This document shows positions 1-9,085 of a stretch of DNA of 64,000 nucleotides, in pieces. Location of the stretch: NCBI RefSeq assembly GCF_029263155.1, contig NZ_JAJCYB010000043.1, positions 1-64,000 of the forward strand, in the 5' to 3' direction. The translations under genes and the position numbers were made by a program. A model generated the notes under the pieces. It was given only the letters and a program-made list of their open reading frames with translations, was not told the DNA's origin and searched no databases. Source of the DNA: Pseudonocardia sp. (GTDB lineage: Bacteria > Actinomycetota > Actinomycetes > Mycobacteriales > Pseudonocardiaceae). The stretch's first letter is position 1. The number at the start of each line of letters is the position of its first letter.

Positions 1-32
1 CTCCGTCCCAGCCACCCGCGGTGGCGCGCCGG

Positions 33-86
33 CGGTGTCCACATGGAGCGCCCGCAGCGCAGCGAGGACGAACGACGTGGACACCG
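33..86. repeat. Perfect-arm palindrome 3' of fgd
   Basis: Arms CGGTGTCCAC (33-42) and GTGGACACCG (77-86) are perfect complements separated by 34 nt. The element lies about 50 nt beyond the stop codon of the minus-strand fgd gene, so it may act as a transcription terminator, but no T-run follows. It is the first of many palindromes of this general size in the window. Confidence 0.55.
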
Positions 87-137
87 ACAAGCGGTGCCGC
101 ATGATCTCCGGCGGAGGAGGGGTTGACAAACGGTGTC

Positions 138-1145
138 TCACCGGAGCTCCCGCAGCGCCGGCAGGACGTCCTCGGAGAACTGGGTGAGGAAACGCTCCTG
201 GTCGTGGCCGGGACCGTGGAACACCAGGTGGGTGAGGCCGGCGTCGACGTAGGGCCGGATACCGGCCAGCGCCTCCTCCGGGGTGGACGCCACGATCCAG
301 CGCTTCGCGACCTGCTCGATGGGCAGCTCGTCGGCGAGGCGCTCCATCTCCACCGAGGAGCCGACGCTGTGCTTCTGCTCGGGGGTGAGCGACAGCGGCG
401 CCCAGAACCGGCAGTTCTCCAGCGCCAGGTCGGGGTCCCGGTCGTAGGACATCTTGATCTCGATCATGCGGTCGACGGACCCGCCGACCTTCTCCGCGGC
501 CTGCTCGCCCTCGGCGACGGCGGGGAGCAGCTTCTCGGTGTAGAGCTCCATCCCCTTGCCCGAGGTGCAGATGAAGCCGTCGCCCGCGCGCCCGGCGTAC
601 TTCGCCATCTGCGGGCCGCCCGCGGCGATGTACACCGGCACCGGGGTGTCCGGGCGGTCGTAGATCGTGGCGTCGACGGTGCGGTAGTACTCGCCGTCGA
701 ACGACACCGGCCCGTCGGAGCACCAGAGCTCGCGCATGAGCCGTACGGCCTCGCGCAGCCGCGCGTAGCGCTCCTTGAACTCCGGCCACTCCCGTCCGGA
801 CACCGCGATCTCGTTGAGCGCCTCCCCGGTGCCGACGCCGAGCATCACGCGGTCCGGGTAGAGCATCCCCAGGGTGGCGAAGGTCTGCGCGAGCACGGCG
901 GGGTTGTACCGGAACGTGGGGGTGAGCACCGAGGTGCCCAGCTGGATGCGCGAGGTGCGCTCCCCCACCGCCGCCAGCCAGCTCAGCGCGAACGGCGCGT
1001 GCCCGCCCTCGTGCCGCCAGGGCAGGAAGTGGTCCGACACCGCCGCGCTGTCCAGGCCCACCTCCTCGGCCCGCACCGCGTACTCCACCAGCTCGCGCGG
1101 GGCGAACTGCTCCGCCGACGCCTTGTAGCCGATCCGCAACGCCAC
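138..1145 (-). CDS. fgd: F420-dependent glucose-6-phosphate dehydrogenase
   Basis: Oxidises glucose 6-phosphate to 6-phosphogluconolactone while reducing coenzyme F420, supplying F420H2 to cytosolic F420 enzymes. The 335-residue product is a luciferase-like TIM barrel that I recognise as very close to mycobacterial Fgd1: it starts [20 protein letters not shown], and carries the [17 protein letters not shown] segment (His in the active site), the TPTFRYNPA stretch, [10 protein letters not shown] and the phosphate-binding [11 protein letters not shown] region. The start is a GTG at 1145, matching the family N terminus. It is divergent from the gene at 1316 and stands alone. An F420-dependent LLM oxidoreductase at 47248 is a possible consumer of the cofactor elsewhere in the window. 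Confidence 0.93.
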   Translation of the reverse strand: MALRIGYKASAEQFAPRELVEYAVRAEEVGLDSAAVSDHFLPWRHEGGHAPFALSWLAAVGERTSRIQLGTSVLTPTFRYNPAVLAQTFATLGMLYPDRVMLGVGTGEALNEIAVSGREWPEFKERYARLREAVRLMRELWCSDGPVSFDGEYYRTVDATIYDRPDTPVPVYIAAGGPQMAKYAGRAGDGFICTSGKGMELYTEKLLPAVAEGEQAAEKVGGSVDRMIEIKMSYDRDPDLALENCRFWAPLSLTPEQKHSVGSSVEMERLADELPIEQVAKRWIVASTPEEALAGIRPYVDAGLTHLVFHGPGHDQERFLTQFSEDVLPALRELR

Positions 1146-1315
1146 GTCCGTGCCTTCCCTGTCGGTGATCAGTGCCTGCCCCAGCCTGCTACACCGCGGC
1201 CCCCGCCGCCTATTCCCTCCCGTTCCGCCTGGACGGCGGTACCGGCCGCCCGCACGGCGCCGGTATCACGACGGGGCACCCGCGCACCTCAACACCGTCG
1301 TCGAGGCAGGTGGAC

Positions 1316-2047
1316 ATGAAAGCGCAGAAGCGCAGCACCCAGATCTACGCGCCCCCGGAGCCCGACGTGGGCCGCGACGCCCTCTTCGTGCGCCACCGGC
1401 ACCGGAGCCCGCGGGTCTCCCCCTCGGCCTACATCGCCCCGACGGCGGTGCTCTGCGGCGACGTCACGGTCGGACCGCACAGCCGGGTCCTGTTCGGCGC
1501 GGTGATCACCGCGGAGGGTGGCCCGGTCGAGATCGGTGCCCACTGCGTGATCATGGAGAACGCCGTCGTGCGCGGGGTTCCGCAGCATCCCACCCGGCTC
1601 GGCGACCACGTGCTCGTCGGCCCGCACGCGGCGCTGACCGGCTGCGTGATCGAGGGCGACAGCCGCATCGCCACCGGGGCGGTCGTGTTCAACGGGGCGC
1701 GGGTCGGCGTCGGCGCCGAGATCGACTTCCACGCCGTCGTGCACGTCAACACGGTGGTGCCCGCCGGGATGGCGGTGCCGATGGGATGGTTCGCGGGCGG
1801 GGATCCCGCCGAGCTCATCGCCCCGGGCGACCGGGAGCGGATCCGGGAGCGGCTGGGGCCGCTGGACTACCCGGGCACGGTGTTCGGGATCGGGGAGACC
1901 GACGCCCCGATGCCCGACATCGCCCGCCGCTACGCCCGCAGCCTGGCCCTGCACCGTCAGGACCAGATCCTGCCCCCGCACCAGCATGAGCGCCTGCCCG
2001 ACCAGCCCCCTGAAGAGCGACCCGCCCGGCCGCCGGGCCCGCTCTGA
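1316..2047 (+). CDS. Gamma-carbonic-anhydrase-like hexapeptide-repeat protein
   Basis: Left-handed beta-helix protein of 243 residues. Hexapeptide-type turns run from about residue 38 to 150 (APTAVLCGDVTVG, IGAHCVIMENAVV, LGDHVLVGPHAALTGCVI, GARVGVGAEI). Two histidines in GDHVLVGPH are placed like zinc ligands of gamma carbonic anhydrases such as CcmM/Cam. The open frame extends upstream to 1172, but ATG 1316 is chosen because a GAGGCAGG ribosome-binding sequence lies just before it and homology begins after it. The last 30 residues are Pro-, Glu- and Arg-rich and likely disordered. True carbonic anhydrase activity is not assured; many such proteins are annotated only as transferase hexapeptide-repeat proteins. 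It stands alone, divergent from fgd. Confidence 0.75.
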   Translation: MKAQKRSTQIYAPPEPDVGRDALFVRHRHRSPRVSPSAYIAPTAVLCGDVTVGPHSRVLFGAVITAEGGPVEIGAHCVIMENAVVRGVPQHPTRLGDHVLVGPHAALTGCVIEGDSRIATGAVVFNGARVGVGAEIDFHAVVHVNTVVPAGMAVPMGWFAGGDPAELIAPGDRERIRERLGPLDYPGTVFGIGETDAPMPDIARRYARSLALHRQDQILPPHQHERLPDQPPEERPARPPGPL

Positions 2048-2051
2048 TCAC

Positions 2052-2115
2052 GACGCCGGGGCAGCCGCGGAGCGCGCCGGCCTGCCGGCGGCCCGGGTGC
2101 GACCTCCTCGGCGTC
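2052..2115. terminator. Possible bidirectional terminator between convergent genes
   Basis: The gap between the gene ending at 2047 and the GntR gene ending at 2114 holds nested GC-rich inverted repeats: GACGCCG (2052-2058) with CGGCGTC (2109-2115), and an inner GCCGGC-CT-GCCGGC. There is no T-tract. Convergent placement makes a shared terminator likely, on structure only. Confidence 0.35.
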
Positions 2116-2857
2116 AGCTGCTGAGGGTGAGCTCGAAGGAGTAGCGGCTCGCCCGGTAGACGTGCGAGCCGAACTCGACCGCCCGGCCGGCCTCGTCCCA
2201 CGCCGTGCGGACCATCGTCAGCATGGGGGCGCCGCGGGGGTCGCCGAGCTGGCGGGCCTCGGCGGCGGTGGCCGCCTTCGCGCCGACGGTCTGGCTCGCC
2301 ATCCGCGGCACGTGGCCCGCGGCGCGCAGCAGCTCGTAGAGCCCGCGCGTGGCCAGCTCGTCCTCGGTGAGCGGCAGCAGGTTGAGCGGTACCGCGTTGT
2401 GCATGATCGCCAGCGGTTCGCCCCCGGAGTAGCGCAGCCGCTCGATCCAGGTGATGTCGAGCCCGCCGGGCACCCCCAGTGCCTCGGCGACGTGGTCGGG
2501 CGCGCGGCGCACCTCCAGCAGCAGCACCTCGGTGCGGGGCTCCTGGCCGTCCTTGGCGAGGTCGTCGTAGAGGCTGGTCAGCTCGACGGGCCGGCGCACC
2601 TTGGGGTGCACGATCTGGGTGCCGATGCCGCGGCGGCGCACCAGCATGCCGCGCTCGACGAGGTAGGCGATGGCCCGGCGCATGGTGGGCCGCGACACAC
2701 CGAGGCGCTCGGCGAGCTCCACCTCGTTCTCCAGGCGGCTGCCCACCGGCAGCTCGCCGTCCTCGATGAGCTGCTGCAGGCGGGTCGCGACCTGGAAGTA
2801 CAGCGGGACGGGGCTGGTCCGGTCCAGGGGAACCTCGGGAACCGTCCGATCCGCCAT
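2114..2857 (-). CDS. GntR-family regulator of the inositol locus (IolR-like)
   Basis: A 247-residue GntR/HutC-type repressor. The N-terminal winged helix (about residues 10-75) shows PLYFQVATRLQQLIEDGEL, then LAERLGVSRPTMRRAIAYL and the wing RRRGIGTQIV. The C-terminal UTRA-type ligand-binding domain fills the rest. The start at 2857 is preceded by AGGTGG at good spacing. It is divergent from iolC, and a perfect palindrome plus a promoter-like sequence lie between the two, so it most likely represses the inositol operon until an inositol breakdown intermediate binds. The effector is inference. Confidence 0.85.
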   Translation of the reverse strand: MADRTVPEVPLDRTSPVPLYFQVATRLQQLIEDGELPVGSRLENEVELAERLGVSRPTMRRAIAYLVERGMLVRRRGIGTQIVHPKVRRPVELTSLYDDLAKDGQEPRTEVLLLEVRRAPDHVAEALGVPGGLDITWIERLRYSGGEPLAIMHNAVPLNLLPLTEDELATRGLYELLRAAGHVPRMASQTVGAKAATAAEARQLGDPRGAPMLTMVRTAWDEAGRAVEFGSHVYRASRYSFELTLSS

Positions 2858-2869
2858 CGCTGAACCACC

Positions 2870-2883
2870 TTTGTTAGAACAAA
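2870..2883. promoter_or_regulatory. Palindromic operator between gntR and iolC
   Basis: TTTGTT-AG-AACAAA is a perfect palindrome. It is AT-rich in a very GC-rich setting, 12 nt upstream of the GntR start and just before a promoter-like -35. This is the expected position for an autoregulating GntR repressor that also controls iolC. The link to the protein is inferred. Confidence 0.6.
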
Positions 2884-2886
2884 GTG

Positions 2887-2915
2887 TTGACCTGATCTTT
2901 GGACGAGAGTACACC
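2887..2915 (+). promoter_or_regulatory. Candidate promoter of the inositol operon
   Basis: TTGACC (2887-2892), a 17-nt spacer and TACACC (2910-2915) resemble a sigmaA-type promoter reading toward iolC at 2958. The palindrome at 2870-2883 abuts the -35. The -10 is a weak match. Confidence 0.4.
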
Positions 2916-2957
2916 TGACCCCGCGCGAGAAGCCACGACCAGCGACGAGGGAGTCGG

Positions 2958-3944
2958 ATGCCAGGCCACGACACGACCACCGCGGCACCGGAGGTGCTGA
3001 CGATGGGGCGCATCGGCGTCGACGTCTACCCGCTGCAGACCGGGGTCTCGCTGCGCGAGGTGACGACGTTCGGCAGGTACCTCGGCGGCAGCGCCACGAA
3101 CGTCGCGGTGGCCGCGGCCCGGCACGGCCGGCGCAGCGCGGTGATCACCCGCACCGGCGACGACCCGTTCGGCGCCTTCCTGCACGACGCGCTGCGCGGC
3201 TTCGGCGTCGACGACCGGCACGTCACCGCCGTCCCCGGGCTGGCCACGCCGGTGGTGTTCTGCGAGATCTTCCCGCCCGACGACTTCCCGCTCTACTTCT
3301 ACGGCCGCGACCCGGCCCCGGACCTGTGCATCCGCGCCGACGAGATCGACCTCGACGCCGTGCGCGCCGCGGAGGTGTTCTGGGTGACCGTCACCGGCCT
3401 GTCGCGCGAGCCGAGCCGGGAGGCGACGCTCGCCGCGCTGGCGGCCCGGGAGGGGCGCGGCACCACCGTGCTCGACCTCGACTACCGCCCGATGTTCTGG
3501 GAGTCCCGCGAAGAGGCCCGGCGCCGGGTGCGCGAGGCGCTCCCGCACGTCGACGTCGCCGTCGGCAACCTCGACGAGTGCGACACCGCGGTCGGCGAGC
3601 GCGAGCCGCAGGCCGCGGCGCGGGCGCTGCACGCCGCCGGCGTCCGGCTCGCGGTGGTCAAGCAGGGGCCGGCCGGTGTGCTGGCCTCCGAGACGACGGG
3701 GTCGGGGGGCACGACCCAGGTCGAGGTGCCGCCGGTACCGGTCGAGGTCGTCAACGGCCTGGGTGCGGGCGACGCGTTCGGCGGCGCCCTGTGCCACGCA
3801 CTGCTGTCCGGGTGGGAGCTGGAGCGCGCGATGCGGTTCTGCAACGCCGCCGGGTCGATCGTCGCGGGCCGGCTGGCCTGCGCCGACGCGATGCCGACCT
3901 CCGCCGAGGTCGAGGAGATGCTGAAGGAGACCGTCGGTGCGTGA
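2958..3944 (+). CDS. iolC: 5-dehydro-2-deoxygluconokinase IolC
   Basis: Phosphorylates 5-dehydro-2-deoxy-D-gluconate (DKG) with ATP to the 6-phosphate in inositol breakdown. The 328-residue product is a PfkB/ribokinase-fold kinase: GRIGVDVYPLQTGVSL at the N terminus is typical of IolC, GGSATNVAVAAARHG is the first PfkB signature, and NGLGAGDAFGGAL near residue 265 carries the catalytic aspartate and anion hole. A GAGGGAG ribosome-binding sequence precedes ATG 2958. It is the first gene of the operon and overlaps the next by 8 nt. Confidence 0.92.
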   Translation: MPGHDTTTAAPEVLTMGRIGVDVYPLQTGVSLREVTTFGRYLGGSATNVAVAAARHGRRSAVITRTGDDPFGAFLHDALRGFGVDDRHVTAVPGLATPVVFCEIFPPDDFPLYFYGRDPAPDLCIRADEIDLDAVRAAEVFWVTVTGLSREPSREATLAALAAREGRGTTVLDLDYRPMFWESREEARRRVREALPHVDVAVGNLDECDTAVGEREPQAAARALHAAGVRLAVVKQGPAGVLASETTGSGGTTQVEVPPVPVEVVNGLGAGDAFGGALCHALLSGWELERAMRFCNAAGSIVAGRLACADAMPTSAEVEEMLKETVGA

Positions 3945-4812
3945 CGAGGTCCTGCGCACGCTGGTCGAGACCCGCGTGCACCGCCCCGGGGCGATCGCCG
4001 AGGCCGCCGCGGCCCGGGTGCGCCCGGCGTCGCTGCTCGGCGAGCACGGCCGGCTGATGATGATCGCCGCGGACCACCCCGCCCGCGGCGCGCTGCGCGC
4101 CGGGAACCGCGCGATGGCCATGGGGGACCGCGCCGACCTGCTCGACCGGCTGGTACTCGCCCTGTCGCGCCCGGGCGTCAACGGCGTGCTGGGTACCCCG
4201 GACGTGCTGGAGGACCTGCTGCTGCTCGGGGCGCTCGACGGGAAGGTGGTCGTCGGGTCGATGAACCGCGGCGGCCTGGCCGGCACCGTGTTCGAGATCG
4301 ACGACCGGTTCACCGCCTACGACGCCGCCGGCATCGCCGCGAGCGGCTTCGAGGGCGGCAAGATGCTCACCCGCATCGACGCCGAGGACCCGGCCACCGT
4401 GCTCACGCTGGAGGCCTGCGCCCGGGCCGTCACCGACCTGGCCGGGCACGGGCTGATGGCGATGGTCGAGCCGTTCCTCTCCCACCGCGTGGACGGCCGC
4501 GTGCGCAACGAGCTCACCGCCGACGCCATGACCCGCGCGATGACCGTCGCCGCAGGGCTGGGCGCGACCTCGTCGCACACCTGGCTGAAGGTGCCGATCG
4601 TCGAGGAGATGGAACGGGCGATGGCCGCCACGACGCTGCCCGCGCTGATCCTGGGCGGGGAGGTGAGTGCCGACCCGGACGCCGCGTTCGCCGATTGGAG
4701 CAAGGCGCTGGCCCTGCCCACGGTGCAGGGCCTGGTGATCGGCCGCTCGCTGCTCTACCCCGCCGACGACGACGTCGCCGCGGCCGTCGACACCGCGGTG
4801 GGGCTGCTGTGA
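3937..4812 (+). CDS. Cgl0159-type (beta/alpha)8 aldolase of the inositol locus
   Basis: A 291-residue TIM-barrel protein of the DeoC/LacD aldolase group found in actinobacterial inositol loci (Cgl0159 family, often labelled deoxyribose-phosphate aldolase). Features are MMIAADHPARGALRAG near the N terminus, GGKMLTRID, a LKVPIVEEMERA strand with a lysine in the position of a Schiff-base residue, and a C-terminal GLVIGRSLLYP phosphate-binding loop. No separate iolJ is present, so it is the best candidate for cleaving DKG 6-phosphate to dihydroxyacetone phosphate and malonate semialdehyde. That assignment is inferred from context. GTG start, overlapping iolC by 8 nt and iolB by 4 nt. Confidence 0.8.
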   Translation: MRDEVLRTLVETRVHRPGAIAEAAAARVRPASLLGEHGRLMMIAADHPARGALRAGNRAMAMGDRADLLDRLVLALSRPGVNGVLGTPDVLEDLLLLGALDGKVVVGSMNRGGLAGTVFEIDDRFTAYDAAGIAASGFEGGKMLTRIDAEDPATVLTLEACARAVTDLAGHGLMAMVEPFLSHRVDGRVRNELTADAMTRAMTVAAGLGATSSHTWLKVPIVEEMERAMAATTLPALILGGEVSADPDAAFADWSKALALPTVQGLVIGRSLLYPADDDVAAAVDTAVGLL

Positions 4813-5666
4813 GCGTGATCCGGGCCGGGGAGGCCGTCGAGGGGTCGTTCTCCCTGGTCGTCACGCCGATGACGGCCGGGTGGGAGTACAGCTCGCTGCG
4901 CGTGTTGGAACTCCCGCCCGGGGGGAGCGCCACGTTCGACACCGGCGAGGACGAGACGATCGTGCTCCCGCTGGCCGGTGGCTGCACGGTGGCGTGCGAC
5001 GGCGAGCGGTTCGAGCTGGCGGGGCGTCGCTCCGTGTTCACCCGCGTCACCGACTTCGCCTACCTCCCCCGCGACGCACAGGTCACCGTCACCTCCGCAG
5101 GCGGCGGCCGGTTCGCACTGCCCGCCGCCCGGGCGTCGCGGCGGCTGCCCGCCCGCTACGGCCCCGCCGAGGGCGTGTCGGTGGAGCTGCGGGGCGCGGG
5201 GCAGTCGAGCCGGCAGGTCAACAACTTCTGCATGCCCGGCGCCTTCGACGCCGACCGGCTGATCGCGGTCGAGGTGCTGACGCCCGGCGCCAACTGGTCG
5301 TCGTTCCCGCCGCACAAGCACGACGAGGAGCGCGACGGCGAGTCCGTGCTGGAGGAGATCTACTACTTCGAGGTCGCCGGGGGCGGCCCGGGCTACCAGC
5401 GGGTGTCGACCTCCGGCCCGGGCCGCGAGATCGACGTCTGCGCCGAGGTGCGCAGCGGCGACACCGTGCTGATCCCGCACGGCTGGCACGGCCCGTCGAT
5501 GGCCACCCCCGGCTACGACCTCTACTACCTCAACGTGATGGCCGGCCCCGGTGCCGAGCGGGCCTGGCGCATCTGCGACCACCCTGACCACGCCTGGGTC
5601 CGCGGCACCTGGGACGACCAGGCGGTCGACCCGCGGCTGCCCCTGACCACCGCGGAGGAGAAGTGA
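4809..5666 (+). CDS. iolB: 5-deoxy-glucuronate isomerase IolB
   Basis: Isomerises 5-deoxy-D-glucuronate to 5-dehydro-2-deoxy-D-gluconate, the step before IolC. The 285-residue product is a bicupin. The second cupin carries the metal site FPPHKHDEERDGESVLEEIYY (about residues 160-180: two His and a Glu) and a later His in IPHGWHGPS. GTG 4809 is chosen because it overlaps the previous stop (GTGA), the coupling used throughout this operon; the frame is open further upstream inside the aldolase gene. It overlaps iolD by 4 nt. Confidence 0.92.
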   Translation: MSVIRAGEAVEGSFSLVVTPMTAGWEYSSLRVLELPPGGSATFDTGEDETIVLPLAGGCTVACDGERFELAGRRSVFTRVTDFAYLPRDAQVTVTSAGGGRFALPAARASRRLPARYGPAEGVSVELRGAGQSSRQVNNFCMPGAFDADRLIAVEVLTPGANWSSFPPHKHDEERDGESVLEEIYYFEVAGGGPGYQRVSTSGPGREIDVCAEVRSGDTVLIPHGWHGPSMATPGYDLYYLNVMAGPGAERAWRICDHPDHAWVRGTWDDQAVDPRLPLTTAEEK

Positions 5667-7549
5667 GACTCACCGTCGCCCAGGCCGTCGTCCGGTTCCT
5701 GGCGAACCAGTGGAGCGAGCGCGACGGCGCCGAGCAACGGCTCGTGCCGGGGATGTTCGGCATCTTCGGCCACGGCAACGTCGCCGGGATCGGGCAGGCG
5801 CTGCTCGAGGTCGCCGACTCGCCTGATTCGTACGGGGGGGACCTCCCGTACCACCTGGCCCGCAATGAGCAGGGCATGGTGCACGCCGCCGTCGGCTACG
5901 CCCGGATGCGCGATCGCACGCAGTTCCTGGCCTGCACCGCGAGCATCGGCCCCGGCTCGACGAACATGCTCACTGGCGCCGCGCTGGCCACCACCAACCG
6001 CGTCCCGGTGCTGCTGCTGCCCTCGGACGTGTTCGCCACCCGCGTCGCGAGCCCGGTGCTGCAGGAGCTGGAACGCGCCGACGGCTACGACGTGTCCGTC
6101 AACGACGCCTTCCGGCCGCTGTCGGTGTTCTTCGACCGGGTGTGGCGCCCCGAGCAGCTCCCCGCGGCGCTGCTCGGCGCGATGCGGGCGCTCACCGACC
6201 CCGCACAGACGGGGGCGGCCACGGTCGCGCTCCCCCAGGACGTGCAGGCCGAGGCGCACGACTGGCCCGACGAGCTGTTCGCGAAGCGCGTCTGGCACCT
6301 GGCCCGCCCGGTACCCGAGCCCGCCGCGCTCGCCCGCGCCGCCGCGGTCATCGCGGGTGCGCGGCGACCGTTGCTCGTCGCGGGCGGGGGCGTGCACTAC
6401 TCGCAGGCCTCCGACGCGCTGGAGCGCTTCGCCGGGGCCACCGGCATCCCGGTCGCCGACACCCAGGCCGGCAAGGGCGCGCTGCTGCACGACCACCCGC
6501 AGGCCGTGGGCGGCGTCGGGTCCACCGGATCCCCCGTCGCCAACGCACTCGCCCGCGACGCCGACGTCGTGATCGGCGTCGGCACCCGCTGGTCGGACTT
6601 CACCACCGCCTCGCGCACCGCGTTCGGGGACCCGGGCGTCCGGTTCGTCAACCTCAACGTCGCCCCCCTCGACGCGGCCAAGCACGCGGGCGAGATGCTG
6701 CTCGCCGACGCCCGCGAGGGCCTCGACGCGCTCACCGGGGCACTGGCCGGGCAGCGCTGGGAGTGCCGGTGGGACGCCGGTCCCTGGAACGCCGAGGTCG
6801 ACCGCGCGTTCCACCTGGGCCACGGGCCGCTCCCGGCGCAGACCGAGGTGCTCGGTGCGCTGAACGAGGAGATCGACGCCCGCGACGTCGTCGTGCAGGC
6901 GGCCGGGTCGATGCCCGGTGACCTGCAGATGCTCTGGCGTGCCCGGGACCGCAAGGGCTACCACGTCGAGTACGCCTACTCCTGCATGGGCTACGAGATC
7001 GCCGGCGCGCTCGGCGTGAAGATGGCGTGTCTGTCCGAGCCGGGTCCCCCCCGCGAGGTCTGGGCGCTCGTCGGCGACGGCTCCTACCTGATGATGGCGA
7101 GCGAGATCGTCACCGCGGTGTCGGAGGGGATCAAGCTCAACCTGGTGATCGTCCAGAACCACGGGTTCGCCTCGATCGGCGCGCTGTCGGAGTCGCTCGG
7201 CTCGCAGCGCTTCGGCACCTCCTACCGCTTCCGCGGCGGCTCCGGCCGCCTCGACGGCGACGTGCTGCCCGTCGACCTGGCCGCCAACGCCGAGAGCCTC
7301 GGCGCCGACGTGATCCGCGTGCGCACCGTCGAGGAGTTCCGCGACGCGCTCAAGCACTGCCGGGCGGCGACCCGCACCACCGCGATCCACATCGAGACCG
7401 ACCCGCTCGCCCCGGTGCCCGATCCCGACAGCTGGTGGGACGTCCCGGTGTCGGAGGTCTCGGCCCTGGAGAGCACGCGCCACGCCCGCACGACCTACGA
7501 GGCGGGCAAGGCCGCGCAGCGCCCCCTGATCGGAGGAGTCACCCCGTGA
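5663..7549 (+). CDS. iolD: 3D-(3,5/4)-trihydroxycyclohexane-1,2-dione hydrolase IolD
   Basis: Thiamine-diphosphate enzyme that opens the trione-derived ring (THcHDO) to 5-deoxy-glucuronate. The 628-residue chain has the acetolactate-synthase-like three-domain layout: an N-terminal pyrimidine-binding domain (MFGIFGHGNVAGIGQAL, then HAAVGYARM), a middle domain with VAGGGVHYSQA and DTQAGKGALLHDH, and a C-terminal ThDP domain with the GDGSYLM...N motif. GTG start overlaps iolB (GTGA), and the stop overlaps the next start in the same way. Length and N-terminal motif are typical of IolD. Confidence 0.94.
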   Translation: MRLTVAQAVVRFLANQWSERDGAEQRLVPGMFGIFGHGNVAGIGQALLEVADSPDSYGGDLPYHLARNEQGMVHAAVGYARMRDRTQFLACTASIGPGSTNMLTGAALATTNRVPVLLLPSDVFATRVASPVLQELERADGYDVSVNDAFRPLSVFFDRVWRPEQLPAALLGAMRALTDPAQTGAATVALPQDVQAEAHDWPDELFAKRVWHLARPVPEPAALARAAAVIAGARRPLLVAGGGVHYSQASDALERFAGATGIPVADTQAGKGALLHDHPQAVGGVGSTGSPVANALARDADVVIGVGTRWSDFTTASRTAFGDPGVRFVNLNVAPLDAAKHAGEMLLADAREGLDALTGALAGQRWECRWDAGPWNAEVDRAFHLGHGPLPAQTEVLGALNEEIDARDVVVQAAGSMPGDLQMLWRARDRKGYHVEYAYSCMGYEIAGALGVKMACLSEPGPPREVWALVGDGSYLMMASEIVTAVSEGIKLNLVIVQNHGFASIGALSESLGSQRFGTSYRFRGGSGRLDGDVLPVDLAANAESLGADVIRVRTVEEFRDALKHCRAATRTTAIHIETDPLAPVPDPDSWWDVPVSEVSALESTRHARTTYEAGKAAQRPLIGGVTP

Positions 7550-9042
7550 GAACCATCAGCCACTGGATCGGCGGAAAGCCCACCACCGGCACGTCGACCC
7601 GGACGAGTCCCGTGTGGAACCCCGCCACCGGCACGCAGCAGGCCGAGGTGCTGCTCGCGGGCACCGCCGACGTCGACGCCGCCGTGCAGGCCGCGCGGGC
7701 CGCGTTCGAGACGTGGAGCCAGTCGTCGCTCTCGCAGCGGGTGAAGGTGCTCTTCGCGTTCCGCGAGCTCGTCAACTCCCGCATCGCCGACTTCGCCGAG
7801 ATCATCTCCGACGAGCACGGCAAGGTGCTCTCGGATGCGAAGGGCGAGGTGCAGCGCGGCCTGGAGGTCGTCGAGTTCGCCTGCGGCATCCCGTCGCTGC
7901 TCAAGGGCGAGTACTCCGACCAGGTCTCCGGCGGCGTCGACCTGTTCTCCTTCCGCCAGCCCCTGGGCGTCTGCGCGGGGATCACACCGTTCAACTTCCC
8001 GGCCATGGTCCCGATGTGGATGTACCCCGTCGCGATCGCCACCGGCAACACGTTCGTGCTCAAGCCCTCCGAGCGCGACCCGGGCGCGTCGATGCTGGCC
8101 GCCGAGCTGTGGGCTGAGGCCGGCCTGCCCGACGGTGTGTTCAACGTCGTGCACGGCGACAAGGAGTCCGTCGACGCCTTGCTCGACCACCCGGAGGTGG
8201 CCGCCGTGTCCTTCGTCGGCTCCACCCCGATCGCGAAATACATCCACGAGCGCGGCATCGCCAACGGCAAGCGCGTGCAGGCGCTGGGCGGCGCGAAGAA
8301 CCACGCGATCGTCCTGCCCGACGCCGGCATCGACTACGCCTCGGACCACCTCGTCGCCGCCGCGTTCGGCTCGGCCGGCGAGCGCTGCATGGCGATCTCC
8401 GCGGCCGTGGCCGTCGGGTCGGCCGCCGACGCGCTCGTCGAGGCGGTCAGCGCGAAGGCGCTGGCCACCAAGGTCGGCTCCGGGCGCGACGCCGATTCCG
8501 AGATGGGCCCGGTGATCACCGCGGCCGCGCGCGACCGGATCGTCGGGCTCATCGGCACCGGGGAGGCCCAGGGCGCCACGCTCGCCGTCGACGGCCGGGG
8601 GCTCACCGTCCCCGGCCACGAGGACGGCTTCTTCGTCGGCCCGACCGTGATCGACCGCGTGACGACGGAGATGGACGTCTACACCGAGGAGATCTTCGGC
8701 CCGGTGCTGTCGGTGGTGCGCGCCGGGTCGGTCGAAGAGGCCATCGCGATCATCAACGCGAACCCCTACGGCAACGGGACCGCCATCTTCACCTCCAGCG
8801 GTGAGGCCGCACGGCGGTTCCAGCGGGGCGTGAACGTCGGGATGATCGGCATCAACGTGCCCATCCCGGTGCCGATGGCCTACTACTCCTTCGGCGGCTG
8901 GAAGGACTCGCTGTTCGGGCAGTCCCACATCCACGGCCCCGAGGGCATCGCGTTCTACACCCGGGCGAAGGTCGTGACGTCGCGCTGGCCACGGATCGAG
9001 GCCGCCTCGGACTCCTCGTTCCACTTCCCCACCGCGACCTGA
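7546..9042 (+). CDS. iolA: CoA-acylating methylmalonate-semialdehyde dehydrogenase IolA/MmsA
   Basis: Converts malonate semialdehyde from the IolC/aldolase steps to acetyl-CoA and CO2, using NAD+ and CoA. The 498-residue product is an aldehyde dehydrogenase with SHWIGGKPTTG at the N terminus, GITPFNFPAMVPMWM typical of MmsA, the KPSERDPGA cofactor strand and the catalytic cysteine in GSAGERCMAIS (about residue 283). GTG 7546 is preceded by CGGAGGAG and overlaps the iolD stop. The frame stays open upstream inside iolD, but that part has no homology. The same family also serves valine breakdown. Confidence 0.92.
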   Translation: MRTISHWIGGKPTTGTSTRTSPVWNPATGTQQAEVLLAGTADVDAAVQAARAAFETWSQSSLSQRVKVLFAFRELVNSRIADFAEIISDEHGKVLSDAKGEVQRGLEVVEFACGIPSLLKGEYSDQVSGGVDLFSFRQPLGVCAGITPFNFPAMVPMWMYPVAIATGNTFVLKPSERDPGASMLAAELWAEAGLPDGVFNVVHGDKESVDALLDHPEVAAVSFVGSTPIAKYIHERGIANGKRVQALGGAKNHAIVLPDAGIDYASDHLVAAAFGSAGERCMAISAAVAVGSAADALVEAVSAKALATKVGSGRDADSEMGPVITAAARDRIVGLIGTGEAQGATLAVDGRGLTVPGHEDGFFVGPTVIDRVTTEMDVYTEEIFGPVLSVVRAGSVEEAIAIINANPYGNGTAIFTSSGEAARRFQRGVNVGMIGINVPIPVPMAYYSFGGWKDSLFGQSHIHGPEGIAFYTRAKVVTSRWPRIEAASDSSFHFPTAT

Positions 9043-9085
9043 CCCCCTCGTGCCCCGAAATCCCGTCAACAGAAGGAACACACCG

